Below are positions 27,075 to 36,009 of a DNA stretch of 59,497 bases, one piece after another. Position numbers and translations under genes: made by a program. The stretch covers positions 1 to 59,497 of the forward strand of contig JAEWCQ010000013.1 in assembly GCA_023390555.1 (NCBI GenBank), written 5' to 3'. The DNA is from Bacillota bacterium. GTDB taxonomy: Bacteria; Bacillota; Clostridia; Lachnospirales; Lachnospiraceae. A model generated the notes under the pieces. That model was not told the origin of the DNA and ran no database searches. It was given only the letters and a program-made list of their open reading frames with translations. The number at the start of each line of letters is the position of its first letter. Position 1 is the first letter of the stretch.

Positions 27075-28049
27075 CTAACATGTCGTTGCTTTCATTTCAT
27101 GAATCAAAAGTTCATTTTTGACATTCCCGCCGCTGATTATCAATGCTATTTTCTTGCCGGGAATTTGATCTCCGTATTGAAGCATCGCTCCAATCGGCAC
27201 TGCTCCTGCCGCTTCCGCTACTATTTTTTCATTTAATACTGCGTGAAGCATAGCTTTTTTTATATTTTGCTCGGAAACCATAAGTGAATCGTCAATCCAA
27301 TGGTGCATCCGGTAAGAAAGATGCCCAATCCCTCCGACCATTGCCTCACATACAGAATCCCTGCTCGGATAATCATTGTATATCGTATGATCCCGAATGG
27401 AATCCGGCCATGCGGTGCAGGCCTCGGAATACAAACCGATCACCCGAATATCGGGCCGGATACTTTTCGCTGCAACTGCAATTCCGGTACAAAGCCCTCC
27501 TCCTCCGATTGGCACCAGAATCGTATCCAGATCCGCAAGCTGTGTCATCAGCTCCAGTCCGACAGTTCCCTGCCCGGCATATACCAGAGGGTCATTATCC
27601 CAGCCATCGATAAACGTAAATCCGTGTTCTTCAATGTACTGCATCCCGAGCAGGTTTGCTTCGTCAAAGCACTGTCCCAGCAGATGCACTTCGCCGCCAT
27701 AATAACGGATTTTTTCTATTTTACTCTCAGGCGTGTTTTCCGGGACAAGGATTACCGCATTCTTCATTCTGAGCTTTTTAGCTGCATACGCAACTGCGAT
27801 TCCGTGATTTCCGGAGGAAATTGCCGCAACACCTCTCTTTTTTTCCTCTTCTGTAAGCATGAGCATCCTGTTGAATGCTCCCCGTACTTTAAACGCCTTA
27901 CTAATCTGCTGACATTCCAGCTTTAAAAATACTTCCTTTTGCTCACTGCTTAAATAGATCGATTTTTCCAAAGGTGTCTGTATGACGTGTTTTTGTATTC
28001 TTTCATACGCACTGCGGATATCTTCATAGGTCAGCATTTCCTGTTCCAT
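27075..28049 (-). CDS. PLP-dependent threonine/serine dehydratase-like enzyme
   Basis: This 324-residue fold-type II PLP enzyme resembles catabolic threonine dehydratase and serine racemase. The PLP lysine is K54 in SKAFKVRGAFN, followed by AISSGNHGIA, the phosphate-binding GGGGLCTGIA and a C-terminal ISGGNVKNE. There is no ACT regulatory domain. The ATG at 28049 has GGGAGGAAAAA upstream; the reading frame also stays open upstream through a hairpin, but no ribosome site supports that. It leads the importer operon, diverging from the PucR-type regulator. Other PLP lyases of this fold (threo-3-hydroxyaspartate or diaminopropionate type) are possible. Confidence 0.88.
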   Translation of the reverse strand: MEQEMLTYEDIRSAYERIQKHVIQTPLEKSIYLSSEQKEVFLKLECQQISKAFKVRGAFNRMLMLTEEEKKRGVAAISSGNHGIAVAYAAKKLRMKNAVILVPENTPESKIEKIRYYGGEVHLLGQCFDEANLLGMQYIEEHGFTFIDGWDNDPLVYAGQGTVGLELMTQLADLDTILVPIGGGGLCTGIAVAAKSIRPDIRVIGLYSEACTAWPDSIRDHTIYNDYPSRDSVCEAMVGGIGHLSYRMHHWIDDSLMVSEQNIKKAMLHAVLNEKIVAEAAGAVPIGAMLQYGDQIPGKKIALIISGGNVKNELLIHEMKATTC

Positions 28050-28082
28050 TTTTTCCTCCCATTTCGTATCATCAACACGCAA

Positions 28083-28125
28083 AAAGAGCAAAGGCACCGT
28101 ATTCTCCGCAGCACCTTTGCTCTTT
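28083..28125 (-). promoter_or_regulatory. Leader hairpin of the dehydratase-importer operon
   Basis: On the minus strand AAAGAGCAAAGG (28125-28114) pairs perfectly with CCTTTGCTCTTT (28094-28083), followed by only two further U residues. It lies between an extended -10 element and the first gene. It could be a weak attenuator or an mRNA-stabilising 5' hairpin. Confidence 0.6.
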
Positions 28126-28149
28126 GTTCCATGAAATGTTATGGTTGTT

Positions 28150-28158
28150 ATTATACCA
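28150..28158 (-). promoter_or_regulatory. Extended -10 promoter element of the dehydratase-importer operon
   Basis: TGGTATAAT on the minus strand is an extended -10 element with no good -35. This suits an activated promoter, possibly by the divergent PucR-type protein. The start site would be near 28143, about 15 bases before the leader hairpin. Confidence 0.5.
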
Positions 28159-28419
28159 GCATCTACAGAACCGTCTATGTAATTCAAACAAATAAATAAA
28201 AATGATTTTGTAGTTTTTACAAAATCATTTTTTCATGATCGGATATTTTAACTTTTTAACCCAAATTTTGGGTTTTTCTTTTTTGGATTGAAAGATGAAA
28301 TTCAGCTCATTTCGTTTTTATTTTCCATGTTTTGTATAATTTACAAATTTAGGTTGTATTTTTACAGATTATTCTTTATAATGAACCGAAATAAATTTAA
28401 GATTATTGGAGTGTTATCT

Positions 28420-29568
28420 ATGCTGGATGTTGCTTCCTTACAACAATTTGATTTCTTTTCCTATTTCACGCTCTATGCAGGTGCAAAGGGTGTGTACCGT
28501 ACGATTTCCAATGTTGTCATATTGGATTATGAAGGAGTCGGCGGAGAATATAATGATTTTCACCGGGGGGATTTTGTGATTACAAATCTGCTTTATGCCA
28601 AAAATGACCCCTCCAAAATATACGACTCATTTTCTACCTTAATGTCAATCGGCGTCTCCGCAATTGCAGTCAAAACCGTGTTTTTTGACCAACTCCCGCA
28701 GGAAGTTGTCCTACTGGCAGAGGAGCGCAACGTTCCCATCTTTCTGTTTCACAGCATATACATTGAGGATGTTCTGTTAAACATTACTGATTATCTGCGT
28801 TCCAAAACAAAATACAATTATTATGAGAATCAGATTGACATCGCTCTTCACAAAACAAAGGACGAAACCCCGATGAACAATCTGCTCGCGGACATGGATA
28901 TTGAAAATTATGCCTACGTTTCCTGCATGTATATCTCCTCCAAGCATCCGATTGATGATTTTTCCCTGCAGCGAATGCTCAACGGACTTCAACAAAAGAA
29001 AAGCACCGTCTCATATGAGCCGGAAATTTTCTTACTGAAATACAAAAAGGGAATTCTCTTTTTCTACTTTTTTGCAGAACATCTCAGTCATGTTCTGATC
29101 CGGCAGAAATGGAACACCATATTTTTCGATTTTGATTTAAAAAAGGGGCAGTTTTATATCGGTATCAGCGATGAACCGGTTCCGGTCAAAAAATTATCCA
29201 TTGCCATTCAGCGAAGTCTGTATTCCAATGAGTGCTGTATCCATGAGGCAATTGACGAAAAGAGCTACAGTGAGCTCGATATCAACAATCTGCTTTTACC
29301 GCTTTCAGAAAATATGTATATCAGGGAATATCTGTCTGATCTGCAAAAGCTGATTCAGCGGTCGGGCTCGCAGCAAAACAATCATCTGATGGAAACGCTG
29401 CAGATCTATGTGCAGAACAATTTCAACATCGATAAAACAGCACAGCTTCTGTTTCAGCATGCGAACACCATACGTTACCGCATCAATAAAATAAAGACGC
29501 TTACCGGAATCCAGACAGAATCCGAATTCCAGATTCTGGCACTGCTGCTCGTACGCATCCAATTCTGA
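28420..29568 (+). CDS. PucR/CdaR-type transcriptional regulator
   Basis: This 382-residue cytoplasmic regulator has an N-terminal PucR-type sensory domain (about residues 1-125). It ends with the PucR C-terminal helix-turn-helix: NNFNIDKTAQLLFQHANTIR then YRINKIKTLTG. The ATG at 28420 has TTGGAG upstream; a longer reading from 28381 has no ribosome site. It diverges from the dehydratase-importer operon and precedes the N-acyl-D-amino-acid deacylase gene by 15 bases. PucR-family proteins usually activate neighbouring purine or amino-acid catabolic genes, so it is the likely local regulator. Confidence 0.88.
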   Translation: MLDVASLQQFDFFSYFTLYAGAKGVYRTISNVVILDYEGVGGEYNDFHRGDFVITNLLYAKNDPSKIYDSFSTLMSIGVSAIAVKTVFFDQLPQEVVLLAEERNVPIFLFHSIYIEDVLLNITDYLRSKTKYNYYENQIDIALHKTKDETPMNNLLADMDIENYAYVSCMYISSKHPIDDFSLQRMLNGLQQKKSTVSYEPEIFLLKYKKGILFFYFFAEHLSHVLIRQKWNTIFFDFDLKKGQFYIGISDEPVPVKKLSIAIQRSLYSNECCIHEAIDEKSYSELDINNLLLPLSENMYIREYLSDLQKLIQRSGSQQNNHLMETLQIYVQNNFNIDKTAQLLFQHANTIRYRINKIKTLTGIQTESEFQILALLLVRIQF

Positions 29569-29583
29569 GAAAGGAGTCTCTCT

Positions 29584-31182
29584 ATGCAAATGGATACCTT
29601 GATTCAAAACGTTACAATTATAGACGGAACGGGAAGTCCGGGATATATCGGAACGGTCGGCATAAAAAACGGGAAACTGTATACCGCACCAACAGATGAT
29701 GCCGATCAAATCATCGATGGCACCGGATTATATCTCACCCCGGGCTTTATTGACAGTCATTCACACAATGATACGGCTGCCTGTCACGATATCGCCGGTT
29801 TTTCTCTCGGGAAAATATCACAGGGTATTACAACCGAAATCACCGGACAGTGCGGGGAATCCCCATTCCCGATTCCGGCACATGCAAAAAAGCAGCAGGA
29901 GGACCAGCTTACCCCTTTTCTTTCACCGGAGATTCGGCAGAATCTGGGACTTTTTACAGACTTTCATGCCTATCTCAGCTACATAAAAGAACTGCCGCTG
30001 GCGCATAATCTGGCCTTTAACTGCGGGCATTCCAACCTGCGCTGTGCCGTTATGGGATTCGAAGACCGAAGCCCGACTGCATTGGAGTTAGATCAGATGA
30101 AGCGCTACTTAAAGGATGCCATGCAATCCGGCTGCCTTGGTATGACTTCCGGCCTGCTTTATACGCCGGGACTCTATGCAGATACGAGTGAGCTCATAGA
30201 ACTGTGTAAAGTCATAGCTCCGTTTGGGGGCATCTATGCCACACATATCCGCAATGAATCAGATTTTATCACAGATGCCATCCTGGAAGCCATTGAAATT
30301 GCAGAAACGGCAAAAGTTCCGCTCATCCTGTCACACCAGAAAATTACCGGACATCACAATCAGCATCTGCAGGAAAAATGCCTTTCTATTATTGGGGATG
30401 CCATCGCGCGCGGTGTATCCATCACGCTGGATCAATATCCCTATGCAGCTACTTCAACGATACTCTACAGTCTGATTCCGCCCAGATACATGAAGAAATC
30501 CATGGATGAATTCCTGCTTTCCCTACGGTCTGCCTCCGTAAGAACCGCAATTGCCTTTACAATGGAGCACGATCATACCTCATTTGAAAATATCTACTAT
30601 AATTGTCAGGGTTTTGCGCATATCACGATTCTGTCCGCACCAGGTACGCCGGATGCCATTTCACTTTCCATAGAATCCTATGCAAAAAAATGCGGCAAGT
30701 CCCCGTTTGACACCTTTTTTGACCTTCTGATTGAAAATCACGGTGACGTTCTTGCCGCATTTTTTGAAATTCCGGATGCCACGATTGACGCCATTTATCA
30801 ATTCCCGCATACCGTTGTCGGAAGTGATGGAATCATCACGTTAAATAATGCTCCGGTACACCCGCGGGCCTACGGAACCTTTGTACGTTCAATCTGCCGT
30901 TTCGTAAAGGAAAAACAGATGGTCTCTCTGGAAGAAGCCATTAAAAAACAGACCTCTTTGACCGCATTACGCTGGGGGCTAAAGCACAAAGGCAGAATTG
31001 CAGATGGATATGACGCCGATCTGGTATTACTGGATTATGACACATTAAAGGACTGCGCCACCTTCTCCGATCCAAGAAGGCTTTGCGAGGGAATCGTTCA
31101 TGTCTTCGTGAATGGAGAGGTGGTCTACAATCAGCATGCACTGACCGGAAGGTGTCCGGGAAGAATCGTTCTCAGAGAATAG
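29584..31182 (+). CDS. N-acyl-D-amino-acid deacylase / D-aminoacylase-family amidohydrolase
   Basis: This 532-residue metal-dependent amidohydrolase starts at an ATG with GAAAGGAGT. The metal-binding HSHNDTA (about residues 59-65), the cysteine of TGQCGESPFP (about residue 96, matching the bridging cysteine of D-aminoacylase), THIRNES and SHQKITGHHN, and the aspartate in GSDGIITL are present. It probably frees a D-amino acid from an N-acyl or peptide-like precursor. It is co-transcribed with the PucR-type regulator. The combination suggests uptake and use of acylated or D-amino acids, which could feed the aminotransferases and dehydratase. Confidence 0.88.
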   Translation: MQMDTLIQNVTIIDGTGSPGYIGTVGIKNGKLYTAPTDDADQIIDGTGLYLTPGFIDSHSHNDTAACHDIAGFSLGKISQGITTEITGQCGESPFPIPAHAKKQQEDQLTPFLSPEIRQNLGLFTDFHAYLSYIKELPLAHNLAFNCGHSNLRCAVMGFEDRSPTALELDQMKRYLKDAMQSGCLGMTSGLLYTPGLYADTSELIELCKVIAPFGGIYATHIRNESDFITDAILEAIEIAETAKVPLILSHQKITGHHNQHLQEKCLSIIGDAIARGVSITLDQYPYAATSTILYSLIPPRYMKKSMDEFLLSLRSASVRTAIAFTMEHDHTSFENIYYNCQGFAHITILSAPGTPDAISLSIESYAKKCGKSPFDTFFDLLIENHGDVLAAFFEIPDATIDAIYQFPHTVVGSDGIITLNNAPVHPRAYGTFVRSICRFVKEKQMVSLEEAIKKQTSLTALRWGLKHKGRIADGYDADLVLLDYDTLKDCATFSDPRRLCEGIVHVFVNGEVVYNQHALTGRCPGRIVLRE

Positions 31183-31185
31183 AAT

Positions 31186-31210
31186 GCCTGCCTCCCTAAG
31201 GGAGGCAGGC
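31186..31210. terminator. Terminator hairpin after the deacylase gene
   Basis: GCCTGCCTCCC and GGGAGGCAGGC form a perfect 11-bp stem with a three-base loop immediately after the stop. The following U-run is poor. It separates convergent genes. Confidence 0.65.
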
Positions 31211-31261
31211 TCTGGCTGTTGTATTCCAAATCTTTGTATTTGTTATTCAAACAGACATCAT

Positions 31262-32332
31262 CTAAGAGAAAATATTTTGAAAGAAGCTCTTAATGGAATC
31301 TACGATTCCGGAGAAGAAATTACCGATCTTCTCTCCGATCCCGCTGCCTGCGGAAGTATCAATTCCCCACTCGGAAAGCTTATCGTAAATCGACTGCGCC
31401 TGGCTCAAAAGACTGTCGGCATCGAGATTCAAATCCTTAATTTTGAGCATCAGATCGATTAGGTTACTCTTTTCTTCATCGGTAAGCGTTACATCGAACT
31501 GGTCGCAGGCATCGTCAATTGCACTGCTGATGCTGTCTTCATCTTTGAGCGCACCGGCAGCAACCTGCTGCTTCAGATATGCGACCATTCCCTCTATCTC
31601 ATCCGAATCTGCTCCGGTCGTACTCTCTAGCTGACCGGTTAATACGAGTTCATTCAATGCCGTATCGATACTGTCTTCCGAAAGCTCACTGCCGGTCATA
31701 TCCGTATACGCCTTAAAGATTCCGACAAGTGCGGCTGTACCGGAAATCTGCTGCGGTCCCGCCACAATGATATCGGCATCTGCAATTCCGGCTGTGACCA
31801 ATGCATTTTTATACATTCCAACCGTACAGTAATTGATATTTTTCGTTGAAATATTAATTCCGTTTCCCTTATCTCTCTTTACAATCACGACAGAAGACCA
31901 GGACTTTGAACCAATCTCACTTGAGGCAATGTACGCATCCAGATACTGGTGTTCCTCCGTATTTGTCACATACGTAACATCGTAGTTGCCAAGATCCGCC
32001 TCCTGAACTCCCATCAATTCCAATACGGTCGCCCGCTGCTGTTCGGACAGATCTGCACCAAGCGCCAGATAAGGTTTGTCATCTTCCTCGATCACCACGT
32101 TATCGTCTTCCGTATCCTTCGCCGCGGCAGTATCCTCCGTACTGTTTTTCTTTGCATCACCGGACAGGACCGTTGCCGGCTTCGCCGAATCCGTATCCCC
32201 GCTTTCCGTGCTCTGCAGTTGCGTACTTTCGGAAATCTCACTTTCCGTATTGCCGGCAGATACTTTCATACCGGGTGACAGGAGCATAATGCTCATCCCA
32301 AGACATACCAGCCTTTTAAAGTGCCTTTTCAT
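31262..32332 (-). CDS. Secreted DUF1002-family protein
   Basis: This 356-residue exported protein has a signal peptide (about residues 1-27, ending KVSAG). A disordered Ser/Thr/Glu/Asp-rich segment covers about 28-85. A DUF1002 domain follows, including ALGADLSEQQRATVLELMGV, YTDMTGSELSEDSIDTALNE and a C-terminal KIGNFFSGIVDSIKSFFQ amphipathic tail. Related proteins occur at Firmicute surfaces, but I know of no assigned activity. It has its own promoter and no operon partner. Confidence 0.88.
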   Translation of the reverse strand: MKRHFKRLVCLGMSIMLLSPGMKVSAGNTESEISESTQLQSTESGDTDSAKPATVLSGDAKKNSTEDTAAAKDTEDDNVVIEEDDKPYLALGADLSEQQRATVLELMGVQEADLGNYDVTYVTNTEEHQYLDAYIASSEIGSKSWSSVVIVKRDKGNGINISTKNINYCTVGMYKNALVTAGIADADIIVAGPQQISGTAALVGIFKAYTDMTGSELSEDSIDTALNELVLTGQLESTTGADSDEIEGMVAYLKQQVAAGALKDEDSISSAIDDACDQFDVTLTDEEKSNLIDLMLKIKDLNLDADSLLSQAQSIYDKLSEWGIDTSAGSGIGEKIGNFFSGIVDSIKSFFQNIFS

Positions 32333-32368
32333 TGTTCTGCCTCCTCAACCATTTACATCAATGGATTC

Positions 32369-32397
32369 ATTCTGACACATGTATCTTTATTTGTCAA
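32369..32397 (-). promoter_or_regulatory. Promoter of the DUF1002 gene
   Basis: On the minus strand TTGACA (32397-32392), a 17-base spacer and CAGAAT (32374-32369) lie 37 bases upstream of the ATG. The -35 is perfect and the -10 is moderate. Confidence 0.5.
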
Positions 32398-32424
32398 AAA
32401 TATATCCGAAAGATTTTCTTAATA

Positions 32425-33369
32425 TTACATTTCCGTATGTACATTGAGCCACGCCAGAATATCATGATAAACGGTCTCCCGATCCGACTCATTCAAGATC
32501 TCATGCCGGTCGTCCTCATACAACTTCCACGTGATGTCCAAAAGACCCGCCTGCTCATACTGCGTATAGACCTGCCGGACTCCCTTTCCGAATTCTCCAA
32601 CCGGATCCTGCGCTCCGGAAACAATAAAAACAGGCAGTTCTTTCGGTACTTTCGCGATATGCTGCGGTTGATTCCCAAAAAGAACCGTTTCAAAAAGTCC
32701 CATATATCCATTGAGTGTAAATACAAAGGTGCACCGCGGTTCATGATAATAAAAATCCACGATATCCTTCTCTTTTGTCAACCAGCTGTTCCCGGTATCG
32801 GCTCCCGTAAGATCATATTTCCGGTAGGGTTTGCCAAATGTCATTTTTGTCAGCAGCCTGCTGCGATGCTTCCAGCCAAAAAACAGAGACAAAAACTTTG
32901 CCGTATGCATCCCAAACCTTGTCATTTTATCCGGTACATAACCCGTTCCCATAAGAATCGCACCCGTGATTTCCGCTCCGTAAAGCACAAGATATTTGCG
33001 TAGCAGATAAGAGCCCATACTGTGTCCAAGTATGAAATACGGCTTATCTGGAATCTCTTTTAAAATGACCGTATGAAGCTTGTGCATATCGCCAATTAAA
33101 AGGTCACTCGGATGCTCTTTTGCAAAATATCCCCAGTCGCTTTCCGATGTGACCGATGCACCATGCCCGATGTGATCGTGCCCCACGACCATATAACCAT
33201 AGCCGGTCAGATATTCTGCAAATTCCCGGTAACGCTCCACGAATTCCAGCATGCCGTGCACGATCTGTAAAACAGCCCTGCATTCCCCTGCTTCCGGCAT
33301 CCATTTTATCGCATGAATCTGTGTTTTTCCATCTCCGGACAAAAAATTAAAACCTTCTTCCTTTGCCAT
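32425..33369 (-). CDS. Alpha/beta hydrolase (monoacylglycerol-lipase-like)
   Basis: This 314-residue cytoplasmic serine hydrolase has the oxyanion region VLQIVHGMLEFVERY, HDHIGHGAS, the nucleophile elbow ILGHSMGSYLLRKY, an aspartate in SGAQDPVGEFG and a histidine in YEDDRHEILNE. This is a full Ser-Asp-His triad of the monoacylglycerol lipase/lysophospholipase group. The natural ester substrate is unknown. It follows recJ after a 44-base gap and may be co-transcribed. Confidence 0.9.
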   Translation of the reverse strand: MAKEEGFNFLSGDGKTQIHAIKWMPEAGECRAVLQIVHGMLEFVERYREFAEYLTGYGYMVVGHDHIGHGASVTSESDWGYFAKEHPSDLLIGDMHKLHTVILKEIPDKPYFILGHSMGSYLLRKYLVLYGAEITGAILMGTGYVPDKMTRFGMHTAKFLSLFFGWKHRSRLLTKMTFGKPYRKYDLTGADTGNSWLTKEKDIVDFYYHEPRCTFVFTLNGYMGLFETVLFGNQPQHIAKVPKELPVFIVSGAQDPVGEFGKGVRQVYTQYEQAGLLDITWKLYEDDRHEILNESDRETVYHDILAWLNVHTEM

Positions 33370-33413
33370 CTGTAATCCCCCTTTCTTATGCTTCCCATCT
33401 AAATGAAATCTTA

Positions 33414-35174
33414 TTACCGATATCTGCGGATCATAAGCTGCGGCTCCCTGCGCCCGCTGTAATCATCAATTTCCATATCATAGATGATCGAAATCTCGAT
33501 GCTGTTTCCGCTTCCCCGCAGCATTGCATCTACCTGCTCCTGCCCGAATCTTTCTGCAAGATATTTCAAAAATTCTTCTGCCTGACGAAAGCAAACGGCT
33601 TTTATAGAAGGTATGCCCTCTCCAGCCAGCTCCAGCTTTAACACATTTCGGTTTCTGCCCAGAATCCGCGCACTCTTTATGCGTACTCTACGATCTGCAA
33701 ATACGGGTTTGGCATTTCCTTTCCCGCAGGGTTCCAGCAGCTGCAGCTGTTCGATCAGAGGTATCGTCACATAGCGGATTGGCAGCGGTACATCAATCCT
33801 GACTTTTTCCGTAAGATCATCTTCCGACAGCATACATTGTGCGTTGATTCTTCTGCGGAATTCCTCCAGCCGTCTCTCTTCAAGCGAAAATCCTGCTGCC
33901 ATCGGATGTCCGCCGAATTTTGTAAATACATCTGCCACGCGGTTCATCTCTTCGTACATCGAATATTCTTCAATGGAACGGCCGGAACCCTTTAATTCCT
34001 CTTCTCCTTTTGTAACAACAAAGACCGGACGGTAGTATCGCTCCCGGATGCGCCCGGCGATAATCCCCGCAAGGCTTTCATGGCAGTCCGGCAGATAGAG
34101 AACCATCACTCTGTCCTCATCCAGTTTCTTGTTTTGTATCTGCGCTAACGCTTCTTCCACCTGCTGCCCGGTCAACGCTTTCCTCTGGCTGTTTAAGTCG
34201 ATCAGCTGCTTCGCAAGCGCTGCCGCCTGTACCTCATGACTGCTCCGCAGTAATTCCAGCGCATAAGCTGCCGTATCGAGTCTGCCGCTTGCATTCAAAC
34301 AGGGACCAAGCACAAACCCGATATGATAGACACTGATTTCTTTGTCTTCCAGTCCATTCTGGGCGATCAACGCCCGCAGTCCCGGATTTTTCGTCTGGCG
34401 AAGCGCCCGCAGTCCGGTTTTTACAATCATCCGGTTTTCTCCCGTCAGATTCATGACATCCCCGACGGTTGCAAACGCCGCATTTTCGAGAAATTCTTCC
34501 ACCTCCCAATCCTTCATTTGCATCTTTTCATAAAGTACCTGCACCAATTTATAGGCCACTGCCGCACCGCACAATTCCTTATAAGGATAACCACAGTCTT
34601 CCTGTTTTGGATTGATGACTGCATCTGCCGGGACGACTTTATAATGCTTTATGCCCCGTTCCTCGGTATAGGGAATATCATGGTGATCGGTCACAATCAC
34701 TGTCATCTCGTTCTGTTTTGCAAACGCGATCGCCGCAAAGGCTGAAATTCCGTTATCACAGGTAATGATCGTGTCCACCTGCTCTATCCGGGCCTTTTCA
34801 ATCAGATGTTCATTGATGCCGTAGCCGTCTTTGATCCGGTCCGGAATCGCATAATCCACATCCGCATTTAATTTCTGTAAAGCTTTCAACAATATGTAAG
34901 TTGCATTCACACCATCAATATCATAATCTCCGATAATTCGTATCTTTTTTTTCTGTCGGATCTTTTCGAGAATCAACTCCGCGCCCAGGTCGGCATCCTT
35001 CATCCGGTGCGGATCGTAAAAGTGGTCCGTATTTCCATACAGATACGCTTCGATCTGTTCATCGGTGTTCACATCCCGATTGCGCAGTATCCTCGCAATC
35101 ACCGGATCTATGCCGAATCTTGCGGCAATCCCTGCAAAATCCCCCCCTTTTCTCGTTTCTATCCATTTTTCCAT
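33414..35174 (-). CDS. recJ: Single-stranded-DNA-specific exonuclease RecJ
   Basis: This 586-residue DHH-family nuclease degrades ssDNA 5' to 3' in recombination and mismatch repair. The aspartate motif DYDIDGVNATY (about residue 81), TCDNGIS and the DHH signature VTDHHDIP supply metal ligands. A DHHA1 domain (SGRSIEEYSMYE, GGHPMAAGFSLEE) and a C-terminal OB-like region follow. Length is close to the usual 560-600. Confidence 0.95.
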   Translation of the reverse strand: MEKWIETRKGGDFAGIAARFGIDPVIARILRNRDVNTDEQIEAYLYGNTDHFYDPHRMKDADLGAELILEKIRQKKKIRIIGDYDIDGVNATYILLKALQKLNADVDYAIPDRIKDGYGINEHLIEKARIEQVDTIITCDNGISAFAAIAFAKQNEMTVIVTDHHDIPYTEERGIKHYKVVPADAVINPKQEDCGYPYKELCGAAVAYKLVQVLYEKMQMKDWEVEEFLENAAFATVGDVMNLTGENRMIVKTGLRALRQTKNPGLRALIAQNGLEDKEISVYHIGFVLGPCLNASGRLDTAAYALELLRSSHEVQAAALAKQLIDLNSQRKALTGQQVEEALAQIQNKKLDEDRVMVLYLPDCHESLAGIIAGRIRERYYRPVFVVTKGEEELKGSGRSIEEYSMYEEMNRVADVFTKFGGHPMAAGFSLEERRLEEFRRRINAQCMLSEDDLTEKVRIDVPLPIRYVTIPLIEQLQLLEPCGKGNAKPVFADRRVRIKSARILGRNRNVLKLELAGEGIPSIKAVCFRQAEEFLKYLAERFGQEQVDAMLRGSGNSIEISIIYDMEIDDYSGRREPQLMIRRYR

Positions 35175-35227
35175 ATGCTCTACCTGTTAACCATCCTTAT
35201 CTTTCTGTCACACATCTATTGTCCCAG

Positions 35228-35971
35228 CTATCTTTCGTAATCCACTTTCAGCAGACAAAGTCCCTTTGCCGGCATGGTGATACCTGCCAGTTCCCGATTC
35301 CTGCTCTCGAGAATCCCCTTTACTGCACATGGCTCTATCTTTCCGCTTCCGGCCTCCACCAAGGTTCCGACCAGAATCCGCATCATATTCTGTAAAAATC
35401 CGTTTCCGGTAACACAGATGCAGATTTCTTCCTCTTTCTGTTCGATCTCAATTTTATAGATGGTTCTGACCGCAGATTTTTTAAACTTTCGATTGCCGCA
35501 GAATGCGGTAAAATCATGTGTTCCAATTATATAATCCGCGGCCGTCCGCATGCTTTCGATGTCCAGCTTTTCTTCCATGAACGTCAGATACTTCCGTTCA
35601 AATACATTTGGAATCAAACCGGTCCAGATTCGGTATTGGTAGATCTTGCTGACCGCGCTCAGGCGGCTGTGAAATTCCAGCGGAACTTCCTCCACTGATA
35701 AAACAGCAATATCTTCGGGCAGATAGGTATTCAAATAGTCCCTTATTTCCTGCGCATCACTATGTTCCTTCAGCTTGAAGTTTGCCACCTGTCCCTTTGC
35801 ATGAACACCGGCATCGGTTCTGCCGGAGCCGTGTACTTCCACTTCAGAACCGGTCATTTTCCGAAGGATTTCCTGCAATTTCCCCTGAATCGTACATTCC
35901 GTATTCCCTTGCATCTGCCACCCTTTATACCGGCTTCCGTCGTACTGTACCGTCATCTTGTAATTTATCAT
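35228..35971 (-). CDS. truA: tRNA pseudouridine synthase TruA
   Basis: This 247-residue enzyme makes pseudouridine at tRNA positions 38-40. The catalytic aspartate lies in GSGRTDAGVHAKGQVANF. YRIWTGLIPNVFERKY and the C-terminal GNGFLQNMMRILVGTLVEAG are typical. It lies between recJ and a PPK2-type gene on the same strand. Confidence 0.96.
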   Translation of the reverse strand: MINYKMTVQYDGSRYKGWQMQGNTECTIQGKLQEILRKMTGSEVEVHGSGRTDAGVHAKGQVANFKLKEHSDAQEIRDYLNTYLPEDIAVLSVEEVPLEFHSRLSAVSKIYQYRIWTGLIPNVFERKYLTFMEEKLDIESMRTAADYIIGTHDFTAFCGNRKFKKSAVRTIYKIEIEQKEEEICICVTGNGFLQNMMRILVGTLVEAGSGKIEPCAVKGILESRNRELAGITMPAKGLCLLKVDYER

Positions 35972-36009
35972 TCTGTATTCCTCTTACCTGTTTCTTTTGC
36001 AGCACCTTT

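Noticed and set aside
28288..28419. Upstream extension of the PucR-type protein
   Set aside because: The extra N-terminal residues are hydrophobic and aromatic with no ribosome site, while the ATG at 28420 has TTGGAG and starts the domain directly.
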